From the NCBI RefSeq assembly GCF_014196845.1, contig NZ_JACIEM010000005.1, positions 372,001 to 436,000 on the forward strand: 64,000 bases of DNA, written 5' to 3'. This DNA is from Aurantimonas endophytica (GTDB taxonomy: Bacteria; Pseudomonadota; Alphaproteobacteria; Rhizobiales; Rhizobiaceae). The position numbers and the translations under genes were made by a program. The notes below the pieces were generated by a model. That model searched no databases and was not told the DNA's origin. It saw nothing but the letters and a program-made list of their open reading frames with translations. Positions 55,620 through 64,000 of the stretch are shown here, piece by piece (position 1 is the stretch's first letter; the number at the start of each line of letters is the position of its first letter).

Positions 55620-57416
55620 CTAGAATGCGTCGGCCTCCATGGCCATCATGGAGTCCGCGCCGGTTGAGATGCGGGCGAGGTGGGCGGCGCTCTCCGGCAT
55701 GATCCGGTCCATGTAGAAGCGCGCCGTCACCAGCTTCTTTTCGAGGAATTCGGCCTGGCCATTGGCACCGGCGGCGATCTTGTCCTGTGCGATCTTCGCC
55801 ATCCGGCCCCACATGTAGCCGAGCGCGACGAGGCCGAAGAGGTGCATGTAGTCGGTCGAGGCGGCGCCCGCATTGTCGGGCTTGGCCATGGCGTTCTGCA
55901 TCAGCCACATCGTCGCCTGCTGCAAATCGTTGAGCCCTATCTTGAGCCCCTTGGTCAGCGGCGCCAGCTTCTCGTCGCCGCGGTTTTCTTCGCAGAACTG
56001 CCCGACCTCGGCGAAGAAGGCCTGGACGGCCCGGCCGCCGTTCAGCCCCAGCTTGCGGCCGACGAGGTCGAGCGCCTGGATGCCGTTGGCGCCCTCGTAG
56101 ATCTGGGCGATGCGGGCGTCGCGGACAAACTGCTCCATGCCCCATTCGCCGATATAGCCGTGACCGCCATAGACCTGCTGCGCCATCACGGCGTTGTCGA
56201 AGCCCTTGTCGGTCAGGACGCCCTTGATGACCGGGGTCATCAGGCCCATCCAGTCGTCGGCCGCCTGGCGCTCGCTTTCCGCCTCGGCGCGGTGCGACAG
56301 GTCGCCCTTCAGCGCGGTCCACAGGATCAGCGCGCGGCCGGCCTCGTTGATCGCGCGGATCGTCATCAACATGCGGCGGATGTCGGGATGCACGATGATC
56401 GGGTCGGCCTTCTTGTCCGGCGCCTTCGCGCCAGCGAGCGAGCGGCCCTGGATGCGTTCGCGGGCATAGGTGACGGCGTTCTGGTAGGCGACCTCGGAGA
56501 TTGCGAGGCCCTGCACGCCCACGCCGAGCCGCGCCTCGTTCATCATCGTGAACATCGCCCGCAGGCCCTTGTTGGCCTCGCCGATCAGATAGCCCGTCGC
56601 CGCGTCGTAGTTCATGACGCAGGTGGAATTGCCGTGAATCCCCATCTTCTCCTCGAGCGCGCCGCAGCTGACGCCGTTGCGGGCGCCCGGCTTGCCGTCG
56701 GCATCGAGGATAAATTTCGGCACGATGAAGAGCGAGATGCCCTTCACGCCTTCCGGCGCACCCTCGATGCGGGCGAGGACGAGATGGACGATATTGTCCG
56801 ACAAATCGTGCTCGCCGGCGGAGATGAAGATCTTCTGCCCCGAGATGGCGTAGCTGCCGTCCGGCTGGGGCACGGCCTTGGTGCGCAGCAGGCCGAGATC
56901 GGTGCCGCAATGCGGCTCGGTGAGGTTCATCGTGCCGGTCCACGATCCCTCGATCATGTTCGGCAGATAGGCCTGCTTCTGCGCGTCGCTGCCATGCGCC
57001 GAGATGGCCGCGATCGCCCCCGCCGTGAGGCCTGGATACATTGCGAAGGCCATGTTCGCCGAAGACATGAACTCGGAGACCGCGGTGGAAAGGGTGTGCG
57101 GCAGGCCCTGGCCGCCATAGGCCGGGTCGAAGGGCAGGCTGCCCCAGCCGCCCTCGCGGAATGTCCGGTAGGCATCCTTGAAGCCGGGCGGGGTGGTCAC
57201 CGAGCCATCGGCTGCGCGATGGCAGCCCTCGCGGTCGCCGACCCGGTTCAGCGGCTGCAGGACTTCCGAGGCGATGCGGCCGGCTTCGCCGAGAATCGCC
57301 TCGACCACGTCCGGCGACGCGTCGGCAAATCCGGGCAGGTTGTTGTGACGGTCGAAGCCCAGCAGATCGTTCAGAACGAAGAGCGTATCCTCGATGGGGG
57401 CCTGATAGGTCGGCAT
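55620..57416 (-). CDS. Acyl-CoA dehydrogenase with C-terminal extension (DUF1974/ETF-linked type)
   Basis: 598 residues, longer than the about 390-residue classical enzymes. The N-terminal part reads [19 protein letters not shown], typical of this subfamily; the FAD domain has [21 protein letters not shown] (in part [14 protein letters not shown]). The catalytic-base region is [17 protein letters not shown] near residue 428. The last 130 residues form the extra helical domain. It oxidises acyl-CoA to enoyl-CoA and passes electrons to ETF. The operator palindrome lies 40 bp upstream of its start. Confidence 0.92.
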   Translation of the reverse strand: MPTYQAPIEDTLFVLNDLLGFDRHNNLPGFADASPDVVEAILGEAGRIASEVLQPLNRVGDREGCHRAADGSVTTPPGFKDAYRTFREGGWGSLPFDPAYGGQGLPHTLSTAVSEFMSSANMAFAMYPGLTAGAIAAISAHGSDAQKQAYLPNMIEGSWTGTMNLTEPHCGTDLGLLRTKAVPQPDGSYAISGQKIFISAGEHDLSDNIVHLVLARIEGAPEGVKGISLFIVPKFILDADGKPGARNGVSCGALEEKMGIHGNSTCVMNYDAATGYLIGEANKGLRAMFTMMNEARLGVGVQGLAISEVAYQNAVTYARERIQGRSLAGAKAPDKKADPIIVHPDIRRMLMTIRAINEAGRALILWTALKGDLSHRAEAESERQAADDWMGLMTPVIKGVLTDKGFDNAVMAQQVYGGHGYIGEWGMEQFVRDARIAQIYEGANGIQALDLVGRKLGLNGGRAVQAFFAEVGQFCEENRGDEKLAPLTKGLKIGLNDLQQATMWLMQNAMAKPDNAGAASTDYMHLFGLVALGYMWGRMAKIAQDKIAAGANGQAEFLEKKLVTARFYMDRIMPESAAHLARISTGADSMMAMEADAF

Positions 57417-57732
57417 GAAATCCTCCGCGTCGTGTCGCGGCGTTTATGAATAACTTTGACGTAAACGTCAATATCCGGTGTGCGGCGGGAGACACTCGGA
57501 CGGGTGGAAAACTCAATCTGTTCCAGGTCGGGTGCCCCCACGAGTGACGGCGGGCCGCCGTCATCGAAGGCCATAGCTCTCTCGCGGGCTGGCGTCGGGT
57601 CGTCCGCGCCGTCACCACGAGACGAGCGGCTGGACCGAGGGGAAACGTCGGTCGCACGAAGTCGCCCGGCCGCCGGTCGCGGCGCCCGGGGCCGGACGAA
57701 GATGAAGCTCAGGAAGAGGGGCGGTCGGGAGC
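57417..57732. other. Gene-free control region between acyl-CoA dehydrogenase and merR
   Basis: 316 bp without a credible gene. It contains the 16-bp palindrome at 57,456-57,471. The rest, 57,480-57,732, is GC-rich with no recognisable element. Confidence 0.6.
57456..57471 (-). promoter_or_regulatory. MerR-type operator palindrome TTGACGTAAACGTCAA
   Basis: Seven-base arms TTGACGT/ACGTCAA flank a two-base centre, 40 bp upstream of the acyl-CoA dehydrogenase start. The motif resembles the palindromes known for LiuR-type MerR regulators of fatty-acid and branched-chain degradation genes. On the minus strand the first arm also reads as a -35 box (TTGACG). The MerR gene immediately upstream is the expected binder. 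Confidence 0.7.
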
Positions 57733-58203
57733 CTAGTTCTGCCAGTCCCGCAGGGTCTGCTCGACATGCGCGATCGAGGCGTCCATCGCCCGGATCGAAT
57801 CCTCGATCTCGCGCTTCTGCTGGTGCAGGATCTCGTGCTGCTCCTGGAACCGCTCGAGGGCGACCTCCAACTGCCGGCGCTTGCCGCCCGGCTGATGGTA
57901 GATCTCGATCAGCTGCTTGGCTTCGGTCAGCGAAAAGCCCAGCATCTTGGCCAGCAGGATCAGCCGGAGCCGGGTACGGTCCTGGCGGCTGTAGAGGCGC
58001 GTCGTGCCGCGACGCTGCGGCGAGAGCAGGCCGCGATCCTCATAGAATCGCAGGGTTCTGAGCGTCACGCCGAACTCACGGGAGAGGTCGCCGATCTTGA
58101 ACACCTCCTGCTGCGTGTCGTCGTCCGCACCGCGGCCCAGCAGGAAGTCGACATCGACCGCGATCGTATCGTCCGCAGGTTCAGCCCGTTTCACGTTTGC
58201 CAT
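57733..58203 (-). CDS. MerR-family regulator of the beta-oxidation genes
   Basis: ATG 58203 gives 156 residues. The MerR helix-turn-helix starts at about residue 35 (FKIGDLSREFGVTLRTLRFYEDRGLL), followed by the wing (RGTTRLYSRQDRTRLRLI) and a long coiled-coil dimerisation helix (EVALERFQEQHEILHQQKREIE, in part). No effector cysteine cluster is present, so a metal sensor is unlikely. It resembles LiuR-type regulators that sense CoA intermediates. It is encoded directly upstream of the palindromic operator. Confidence 0.87.
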   Translation of the reverse strand: MANVKRAEPADDTIAVDVDFLLGRGADDDTQQEVFKIGDLSREFGVTLRTLRFYEDRGLLSPQRRGTTRLYSRQDRTRLRLILLAKMLGFSLTEAKQLIEIYHQPGGKRRQLEVALERFQEQHEILHQQKREIEDSIRAMDASIAHVEQTLRDWQN

Positions 58204-58485
58204 CAAGAGAAGCCCGTATTCACATAGCGCCGTCGCGGCCTGCGGTCCGAACGGAGCGCATGCGAGGCTGAAGTGACCCGAATATCGCGTCAAATGCGGC
58301 TCTTACAAGACGCAACGGGGCGCTCGGGTCCAGCTTCGGACCGGATTGACCACGTAATCCCTAAGGAAGTCCAAACGGCCTTAACTGTTCATTCACCATG
58401 TTCAGTGGACTGTGGGAGCACAGGTGTGGGCGCATGCTTGCGAATGGGAGCCGGTGAAAGGCTCCAGCCGACGGGGGAAGCTGAC

Positions 58486-61400
58486 ATGGCCGAGAAGACC
58501 AATACCCATTCCGCCATGCGCACCGGCTCCGAGGAAAATTCGTCTCTGGATGCACTGAGCCGGACGCTGGAGGAACTCGAGGCGCGCCTGTCGCAGATGC
58601 GCCAGGCCAAGACCGCCAAGGTGCAGCCCGTGGGTTCGGTTTCGCTGGCGAAGGCAACCGCGCCACAACAGCGCGCGTCGCTGTCCGACGCCGTTTCGCA
58701 GATCACCCTGCGCCAGAGAGAGTCGCACGCAGAAGCCGCCGCCGCCCCTTCAACCCGGCGCGCCGCCGATCCGATCTCTCCCAGGCCGGCTGCGAACCCG
58801 CGCGAAGCCGGTTCTGCGAGCCGCGGCCTGGATCGTGGCTCCGCAGCGGCTTCGGACGTCACCCGCCAGCTGGAGCGCCTTCGCGCCGAGTTGCGGGAAG
58901 ATGTGGCGCGCAGCCTCGAGCCGCGCTTCGACGAGATCAGCGCCGCTTTCCAGGAACTTCGCCGGATGATCGGCGCCCAGGCCAGCGCGGACGACATCGC
59001 GGCCGAGATCGCCCGCGTCGACGACGGGCTTTCCCGCATGGCCGACAACGGCGCCGACGGCCCCACCATCCGGTCGCTTCGCGACGAGCTGGAGGCAATG
59101 CGGGCACTGGTCGGCACCATGGCCCGCGAGGACACACTGGAGGCGGTGGGACGGCGCTGGGACGCGTTCGAGACTACGCTTTCCGGCCGGGCCGAAGACG
59201 ACACGAGGACAAAGCGCGACATCAAGGACGAGCTCGAGCGACTGCGGGTCTCGCTCGGAACGCTGGCCAGCGAGGAACAGGTCAAGGCCGTCGAACGCCG
59301 CTGGGACGAGTTCGAGAAGAGCTACTCGGCAGTGCCGGCCGCCGACGCCCCGCCGGGCCTGTCGGTGCTGTTGAAGACGGAAATGACCAGCCTTCGGGAA
59401 AAGCTCGAAACCCTCGCGTCGGAGCAGTCGGTGCGGGCCTTCGACGAGCGCTGGGGGGCGCTCGAGGAGCGGTTCGCCTCGCGCGAGATCGAAAGCAAGA
59501 TGGAAGCGATGGCGGCGCGGCTCGAGCAGTTCGAGACCTCGCTCGCCCGTCTGCCGGAGACGCTGGCGATCGCGCCGCTGGAGCAGCGGGTCCACGCATT
59601 GGCGCTGGGGATCGAATCCCTTGCCAAGCAGCAACAGGAGGAGGCCGAGCTCGACCATTTCGGCGTGCTCGAGGAACGTCTCGACGAAATCTCGCGGGCC
59701 ATCGTCGCGGCCACCACCCGCACCCACACGATCGACATGAGTCCGGTCGAGCGGATCGAGGCGCGGCTGCAGACCCTGACGGCACGCGTCGATTCGATGG
59801 CAGAAGATGCCGACGGTGAAGCGCTGTCGGCCCGGATCGCGGAACTGGCGGACCGGATCGAGACACTGTCCCAAGAGGAAGGCGCGCGCGAACTCGCCGA
59901 GCGCATCGAGCGCTTTTCGGCGCAGCTGGCGACGCTCGGGGGCGACAGCTCCGCGCTGGAGATCGTCGCGGTGGAATCGCGGCTGCAGGCGCTGGCGGCT
60001 CGTTTCGAGGAGCAGGCGGCGTCGCGGGTCGACGACGCGATGGTGCGCACGCTCGAGGCACAGATCGGCCGGCTGTCGCAGATGATCGCCGAGAACGGCG
60101 TGCCGGCGTCGCTCGCCGATCCCGAGCTCGAACGGCGACTGACGGCGATCGAGCGTCGTCTCGACGACAACCAGGAAGCGGTCATGGCCGCGGCCCGCCA
60201 GGCCGCCGACGAAGCGATCCGCCAGGTTCTCGCGAGCGGCGATCTGCACCAGGGCGAGCACGTGGCGCGGCTGTCGGAAGATCTCCGAGCGCTCGACAAG
60301 TTGTCCCGCGAGACCGGCAGCCGATCCCAGGAATTCTTCGAGACCGTCCACGGCACGCTCTTGAAGCTGGTCGACCGGATCGGCCGTATCGAAGGCGAGA
60401 TGACCGGCGGCCGCCAGGGCGATGCCGCGCCGGCAGCGTCCGGCACGGCGGCTGCGCCCGCTTCACCAGCCGCGGCAGCAGCGGTCGCGGCCACCGCGGC
60501 GGCCCCGATCGTCCAGTCCAGCGGCGGCCTGAAGGCCGTGCTCGCCCGGACGCTCAAGGGTCGCAAGCCTGCCGCGGAGAAGGCGGAGGCGATTGATCGG
60601 CCGGCCCGCTGGGACGACCCGGAACTGGTGATGGACGAGCCGGAGGAGGAGCCTCGCCCCGAAGCCGTACAGGCGCCGTCCCTCGACGCCGCTGACATTT
60701 TCGACACCCGCGAGGCCAACCGGCCCCTCGCCATCGGCTCCGGCACGCCGGACATCGCCGCGCTGCTCGAGCGGGTCCGGGCCCAGCAGGCGGGACATTC
60801 GCGCGGCATCGACCAGGCCGGCAAGGCGGATTTCATTGCGGCCGCGCGTCGCGCCGCCATGGCCGCTGCTGCCGAAACCGAGAGCCTGCGGGCTTCCGAC
60901 TCCGCTGCCGCAGACGGCAAGGTGAGCCTTTCGGAACTCGTGTCGCGGCGCCGCAAGCCGATCATCATGGCCATTGGCGCCGTGCTGCTCGCGCTGATGG
61001 CGCTGCCGCTGGGGCAGGCCCTGATGTCATCGCGCGACGACCAGACGGCGGGACTGGCACCCGAGGGCCCGGTCGCCGAACTTGCTGCGCCGACGCAGAT
61101 CGAACCGGCTCCGGCCGTCACGCCGCCGCGCTCGGTAGAGCCGGCGCAGAGAGAGGCCGCAGCCGAAATCCCGGCAGCGCGGGACGTCTCGCCGGGTCCG
61201 ACGCCGGTGCCGCCGGCAGAGCCTGTTGCTGTCGCCGAAGCCCGTTCGTCCGCCGCGCCGGCTGCCGGCGCCGGTGAGGCACGGGCCGTCGTGCCGCCTG
61301 CCTTGCCGACCGCTCCGCTGGCATCGGGTGCCGACATTTCCGCCCCCGCTGGTCCTGCCGCCGCGCTTCAGGAAGGCGTCGAACCACCGGCAGGCATCGG

Positions 61401-62244
61401 CCCCGAAGCCTTTCTCGAGGCGGTGCGGGCCGGCGATCCGAAGGCGCTGTTCGAAACCGGCCTGCGGCTGATGGAGGGCCGGCAAGGCGCGCCCCAGCCG
61501 GAAGAGGCGGCTGTATGGTTCGCGCGCTCCGCCGACCGCGGCTTCGCGCCCGCCCAGTACAGCCTCGGCACGCTCTATGAAAAGGGCAACGGCGTCGCCC
61601 GCGACACGGTTGCCGCTCGCGACTGGTATCTGAAGGCGGCCGAGCAGGGCAATGTCCGCGCCATGCACAATCTCGCCGTCCTCTTCGCCACCGGCGTCGA
61701 CGGCAAGTCCGACCCCGTCCTCGCGGCACGGTGGTTTCGCGAGGCGGCCAATTACGGCATGACCGACAGCCAGTACAATCTCGGCATCCTCTACGCCCGC
61801 GGCGCCGGGGTGGAACAGGATCTGACGGAATCCTTCAAGTGGTTCTCGATCGTTGCAGCCGCCGGGGACACCGACGCCGGGGCGAAACGCGACGAGATCG
61901 CCAAGTCGCTGGACGAGACACAGCTCAAGGAGGCCGAGGCCAAGGTGGCGGCATTCAAGCCGGCGATCCGGGACGAGACCGCCAATACGGTGGACGTGCC
62001 GAAGGACTGGACGAGCGACGTCGACACGACGCTCCAGACCTCCTCCATCGACATGCAGAAGGCGATCCGGAACATCCAGGCGATCCTGATCAAGCTCGGC
62101 TACGACCCCGGCACGCCCGACGGCGTGGCCGGCGCGAAGACGACCGAGGCGATCAAATCGTTCCAGCAGTCGGCGGGGCTCGAGGCCACCGGCAACATCG
62201 ACGAAGCGCTCATTCGGGCGCTGCTCGAGCGAAAGGACAGCTGA
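58486..62244 (+). CDS. PodJ-like polar organiser: coiled coil, membrane helix, Sel1 repeats, peptidoglycan-binding domain
   Basis: ATG 58486 gives 1252 residues. Residues 1 to about 740 are cytoplasmic with an Ala/Arg-rich head and long repeated coiled coils (units such as ERRWDEFEKS, AERWGALEERF). An acidic Pro-rich linker precedes the membrane helix at about 823-845 (IIMAIGAVLLALMALP). After a Pro/Ala periplasmic linker, Sel1-type repeats cover about 985-1130 (AQYSLGTLYEKGNGVARDTV) and a PG_binding_1 domain about 1188-1248. This is the architecture of PodJ in Caulobacter and rhizobia, which marks a cell pole. The start is preceded by 282 bp without a gene. Confidence 0.87.
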   Translation: MAEKTNTHSAMRTGSEENSSLDALSRTLEELEARLSQMRQAKTAKVQPVGSVSLAKATAPQQRASLSDAVSQITLRQRESHAEAAAAPSTRRAADPISPRPAANPREAGSASRGLDRGSAAASDVTRQLERLRAELREDVARSLEPRFDEISAAFQELRRMIGAQASADDIAAEIARVDDGLSRMADNGADGPTIRSLRDELEAMRALVGTMAREDTLEAVGRRWDAFETTLSGRAEDDTRTKRDIKDELERLRVSLGTLASEEQVKAVERRWDEFEKSYSAVPAADAPPGLSVLLKTEMTSLREKLETLASEQSVRAFDERWGALEERFASREIESKMEAMAARLEQFETSLARLPETLAIAPLEQRVHALALGIESLAKQQQEEAELDHFGVLEERLDEISRAIVAATTRTHTIDMSPVERIEARLQTLTARVDSMAEDADGEALSARIAELADRIETLSQEEGARELAERIERFSAQLATLGGDSSALEIVAVESRLQALAARFEEQAASRVDDAMVRTLEAQIGRLSQMIAENGVPASLADPELERRLTAIERRLDDNQEAVMAAARQAADEAIRQVLASGDLHQGEHVARLSEDLRALDKLSRETGSRSQEFFETVHGTLLKLVDRIGRIEGEMTGGRQGDAAPAASGTAAAPASPAAAAAVAATAAAPIVQSSGGLKAVLARTLKGRKPAAEKAEAIDRPARWDDPELVMDEPEEEPRPEAVQAPSLDAADIFDTREANRPLAIGSGTPDIAALLERVRAQQAGHSRGIDQAGKADFIAAARRAAMAAAAETESLRASDSAAADGKVSLSELVSRRRKPIIMAIGAVLLALMALPLGQALMSSRDDQTAGLAPEGPVAELAAPTQIEPAPAVTPPRSVEPAQREAAAEIPAARDVSPGPTPVPPAEPVAVAEARSSAAPAAGAGEARAVVPPALPTAPLASGADISAPAGPAAALQEGVEPPAGIGPEAFLEAVRAGDPKALFETGLRLMEGRQGAPQPEEAAVWFARSADRGFAPAQYSLGTLYEKGNGVARDTVAARDWYLKAAEQGNVRAMHNLAVLFATGVDGKSDPVLAARWFREAANYGMTDSQYNLGILYARGAGVEQDLTESFKWFSIVAAAGDTDAGAKRDEIAKSLDETQLKEAEAKVAAFKPAIRDETANTVDVPKDWTSDVDTTLQTSSIDMQKAIRNIQAILIKLGYDPGTPDGVAGAKTTEAIKSFQQSAGLEATGNIDEALIRALLERKDS

Positions 62245-62335
62245 GGCGCCGACATTCATTTGACAGGCGTCGAAAGTTCGGGCGAAGAGGGTCCGGACCT
62301 TTCTCTGGCTCCCTCGCGCAAAGAGCTGCCAGCTC

Positions 62336-63262
62336 GTGAACCTTTATCTCCCGATCGCGGAAATATCCGTCAACATCCTGGTCATCATGGGGATGGGTGT
62401 CGCGGTCGGCTTCCTCTCCGGCATGTTCGGCGTCGGCGGTGGGTTCCTGATCACGCCGCTGCTCATCTTCTACAACATCCCCCCGGCCGTGGCCGTCGCG
62501 ACCGGCGCCAACCAGGTCATCGCCGCCTCCTTCTCCGGGGCGCTCGCCCACTACAAGCGCGGGACGATCGACCTCAAGCTCGGGACGATGCTCCTGATCG
62601 GCGGTGCCGTCGGCTCGGTCGGCGGCGTCGCGCTGTTCACGCTGCTGCGGCGGCTCGGCCAGCTGGATCTCGTGGTCTCGCTTCTCTACGTCATCTTCCT
62701 CGGCGGCGTCGGCGGCCTGATGCTGGTCGAGAGCCTGCAGTCGATGTGGCGCCGCGGCGACGGCAGCGGCGAGGTCAAGCGGTCCGGCAAGCACAACTGG
62801 GTGCATGGCCTGCCGTTCAAGATGCGGTTCCACCGCTCCAAGCTCTATGTCTCGATCATTCCGGTAATCGGCCTCGGCGCGATCATCGGCGTCCTGGCGG
62901 CGATCATGGGCGTCGGCGGCGGGTTCATCATGGTCCCGGCGATGATCTACCTCCTGCGCGTGCCGACCAACGTCGTTATCGGCACGTCGCTGTTCCAGAT
63001 CATCTTCACGGCCGCGGTCACCACCGTGCTGCAGGCGGCGACGAACTACACGATCGACATCGTGCTGGCGTTCCTGCTGATGCTCGGCGGCGTCATCGGC
63101 GCGCAGTTCGGCGCCGAAGCCGGACGCAAGCTGCGCGGCGACCAGCTGCGGGCGCTGCTGGCGCTGCTGGTACTCGCCGTGGGGCTTCGGCTCGGTTTCG
63201 AACTCGTCGTCACGCCCGAGGAGCCCTACTCGATCAGCCTGCCGAGCGGAGAGACCGGATGA
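62336..63262 (+). CDS. TauE/SafE-family (TSUP) membrane exporter
   Basis: GTG 62336 starts a 308-residue protein. Eight hydrophobic helices in two related halves: GMFGVGGGFLITPLLIFYNIP in the first and AIMGVGGGFIMVPAMIYLLRVP in the second (in part GVGGGFLITP and GVGGGFIMVP) are the TSUP repeat motifs. The family transports sulfonates, sulfite or sulfoacetate. The stop overlaps the next gene start (ATGA), a TIGR02186-type gene that usually adjoins this transporter. Confidence 0.9.
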   Translation: MNLYLPIAEISVNILVIMGMGVAVGFLSGMFGVGGGFLITPLLIFYNIPPAVAVATGANQVIAASFSGALAHYKRGTIDLKLGTMLLIGGAVGSVGGVALFTLLRRLGQLDLVVSLLYVIFLGGVGGLMLVESLQSMWRRGDGSGEVKRSGKHNWVHGLPFKMRFHRSKLYVSIIPVIGLGAIIGVLAAIMGVGGGFIMVPAMIYLLRVPTNVVIGTSLFQIIFTAAVTTVLQAATNYTIDIVLAFLLMLGGVIGAQFGAEAGRKLRGDQLRALLALLVLAVGLRLGFELVVTPEEPYSISLPSGETG

Positions 63263-64000
63263 CCGGCCGGGGGTTCACGGCTTTCGCGTATCCTGGGCGC
63301 CTGGTGCAGTCTCTGGCGGCACTGTTTGCTCTTGCGGTCTTCCTTGCCGTGCCTGCGCGCGCGCAGCTGGCCGCCGAGACCTTCGAGATCGGCCTGTCCA
63401 CCGAGCAGATCGGCATCACCTCCGATTTCACCGGCGCCCGACTGGTCGTTTTCGGCGCTCTCGACAACGCCGACGGTCGCATCCTGCGCGAGCAGCGCTA
63501 CGACATCGTCGTGGCGCTGATCGGGCCCCGGCGTCCGGTGGTCGTGCGCGAGAAGGAGCGCATGCTCGGGCTCTGGATCAATCGCGGGTCGGAGAGCTTC
63601 GCAGCGCCGCCGTCGTCCTATGCCCTGGCCTCCACCCGGCCGCTTGCCGACATCATGAGCGAGGCGAACCGCGTCAATCTGTCGATCGGCATCGCCGACC
63701 TGCGGCTTGGTGGCGGCGGCGAGCCGGCGGCCGACGACGACGCCCAGGCGGTCGTGCCGAACCGCGACGAATATGCCACGGCGCTCAGGCGCATCCGCGA
63801 GAACAACGGCCTCTACAACCAGCGCTTCGGCAGCGTGCAATTCGTCAGCCCGACACTGTTCCGCGCCGATCTTCAACTGCCGGCCGGGCTCCCGACCGGC
63901 GAGCACACGGTGCGGGCCTATCTGTTCCGCCAGGGGGTGTTCATCCGCGGCAGCACCGCGACGCTGACGGTCGTGAAGACAGGCTTCGAGAGCTTCATCT
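63259..64000 (+). CDS. TIGR02186-type secreted/membrane protein, 3' end outside the window
   Basis: ATG 63259 overlaps the TauE stop; 247 residues are visible before the window ends and no stop is reached. A signal peptide (about residues 1-36, ending PARAQ) is followed by a beta-rich domain with FEIGLSTEQIGITSDFTGAR and RRIRENNGLYNQRFG. This pattern matches the TIGR02186 family found next to TauE/SafE genes; members usually have a C-terminal membrane helix, not seen here. Role unknown, probably a periplasmic partner of the exporter. Confidence 0.82.
   Translation, partial: MTGRGFTAFAYPGRLVQSLAALFALAVFLAVPARAQLAAETFEIGLSTEQIGITSDFTGARLVVFGALDNADGRILREQRYDIVVALIGPRRPVVVREKERMLGLWINRGSESFAAPPSSYALASTRPLADIMSEANRVNLSIGIADLRLGGGGEPAADDDAQAVVPNRDEYATALRRIRENNGLYNQRFGSVQFVSPTLFRADLQLPAGLPTGEHTVRAYLFRQGVFIRGSTATLTVVKTGFESFI

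Noticed and set aside
62260-62288. TTGACA before the TauE gene
   Set aside because: A perfect -35 box but nothing like a -10 box 16-18 bases downstream, so no promoter is called.
1-64000. CRISPR arrays, insertion sequences, integrases, phage genes and rRNA
   Set aside because: No repeat-spacer pattern, transposase, integrase or rRNA sequence was seen; the only structural RNA found is tRNA-Gly(CCC).

Overview
The window is GC-rich chromosomal DNA of an alphaproteobacterium, most likely a member of the Rhizobiales (Hyphomicrobiales). The signs are a PodJ-like polar organiser, a class I (archaeal-type) lysyl-tRNA synthetase, a SleB-type hydrolase next to a CtrA-like TTAACC palindrome, a GreA-type factor, a TauE/SafE exporter followed by a TIGR02186-type gene, and a MerR-controlled beta-oxidation block. 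The species cannot be named from sequence alone.

Positions 1-25,872 form one large surface-polysaccharide locus read on the + strand, with many ATGA/GTGA overlaps. It opens with the end of RfbA and continues with nucleotide-sugar enzymes: a TviB/WbpA-type dehydrogenase, an LpsL-type hexuronate 4-epimerase, a WxcM-type acetyltransferase/ketoisomerase fusion and a DegT aminotransferase. These point to a dTDP-3-acetamido-3,6-dideoxyhexose plus a hexuronic acid. Next come a kinase-fold protein coupled to a small methyltransferase, a Wzx flippase, five glycosyltransferases, an acyltransferase-3/SGNH O-acylase, two FkbM methyltransferases and an EpsG-type Wzy. After a 441-bp gene-free gap there is an export and control operon: CpsB-type PHP phosphatase, Wza-type lipoprotein, BY-kinase co-polymerase, a TPR protein and a Wzy_C-type polymerase/ligase. 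The gene at 15,037-16,185 is conspicuously AT-rich and looks recently acquired.

Positions 25,906-39,330 are mostly housekeeping and small accessory genes: a two-DNA-binding-domain regulator with a beta-propeller gene, divergent from a DUF899 gene; an I78 inhibitor lipoprotein; a betaine-type binding protein; GNAT, MAPEG and NnrU proteins; a YfgM-like TPR protein and Der; the SleB hydrolase; KDPG aldolase; tRNA-Gly(CCC); an azoreductase/LysR divergent pair; and a GreA-like factor.

Positions 39,457-41,901 hold a compact accessory unit: a sigma70-like promoter, four tandem pentanucleotides in the presumed leader, a 69-residue membrane peptide, a Cys-rich CARDB-like membrane protein and a glycine-zipper membrane protein. 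I do not recognise a function for it, and it is the best candidate for an undescribed system here. It is followed by a membrane glycosyltransferase with a GSPII_E-like N-terminal extension.

Positions 44,000-64,000 contain an amino-acid binding protein, a TerB-like protein, LysRS-I, an S24 repressor coupled to a degenerate nuclease-like protein, a YihY membrane protein and an SH3 protein. Then comes a beta-oxidation set (multifunctional FadJ-like protein, thiolase, acyl-CoA dehydrogenase) with a MerR regulator and a palindromic operator. A convergently or divergently oriented EAL phosphodiesterase is wedged into this set. The window ends with the PodJ-like protein, the TauE exporter and a truncated TIGR02186-type gene.
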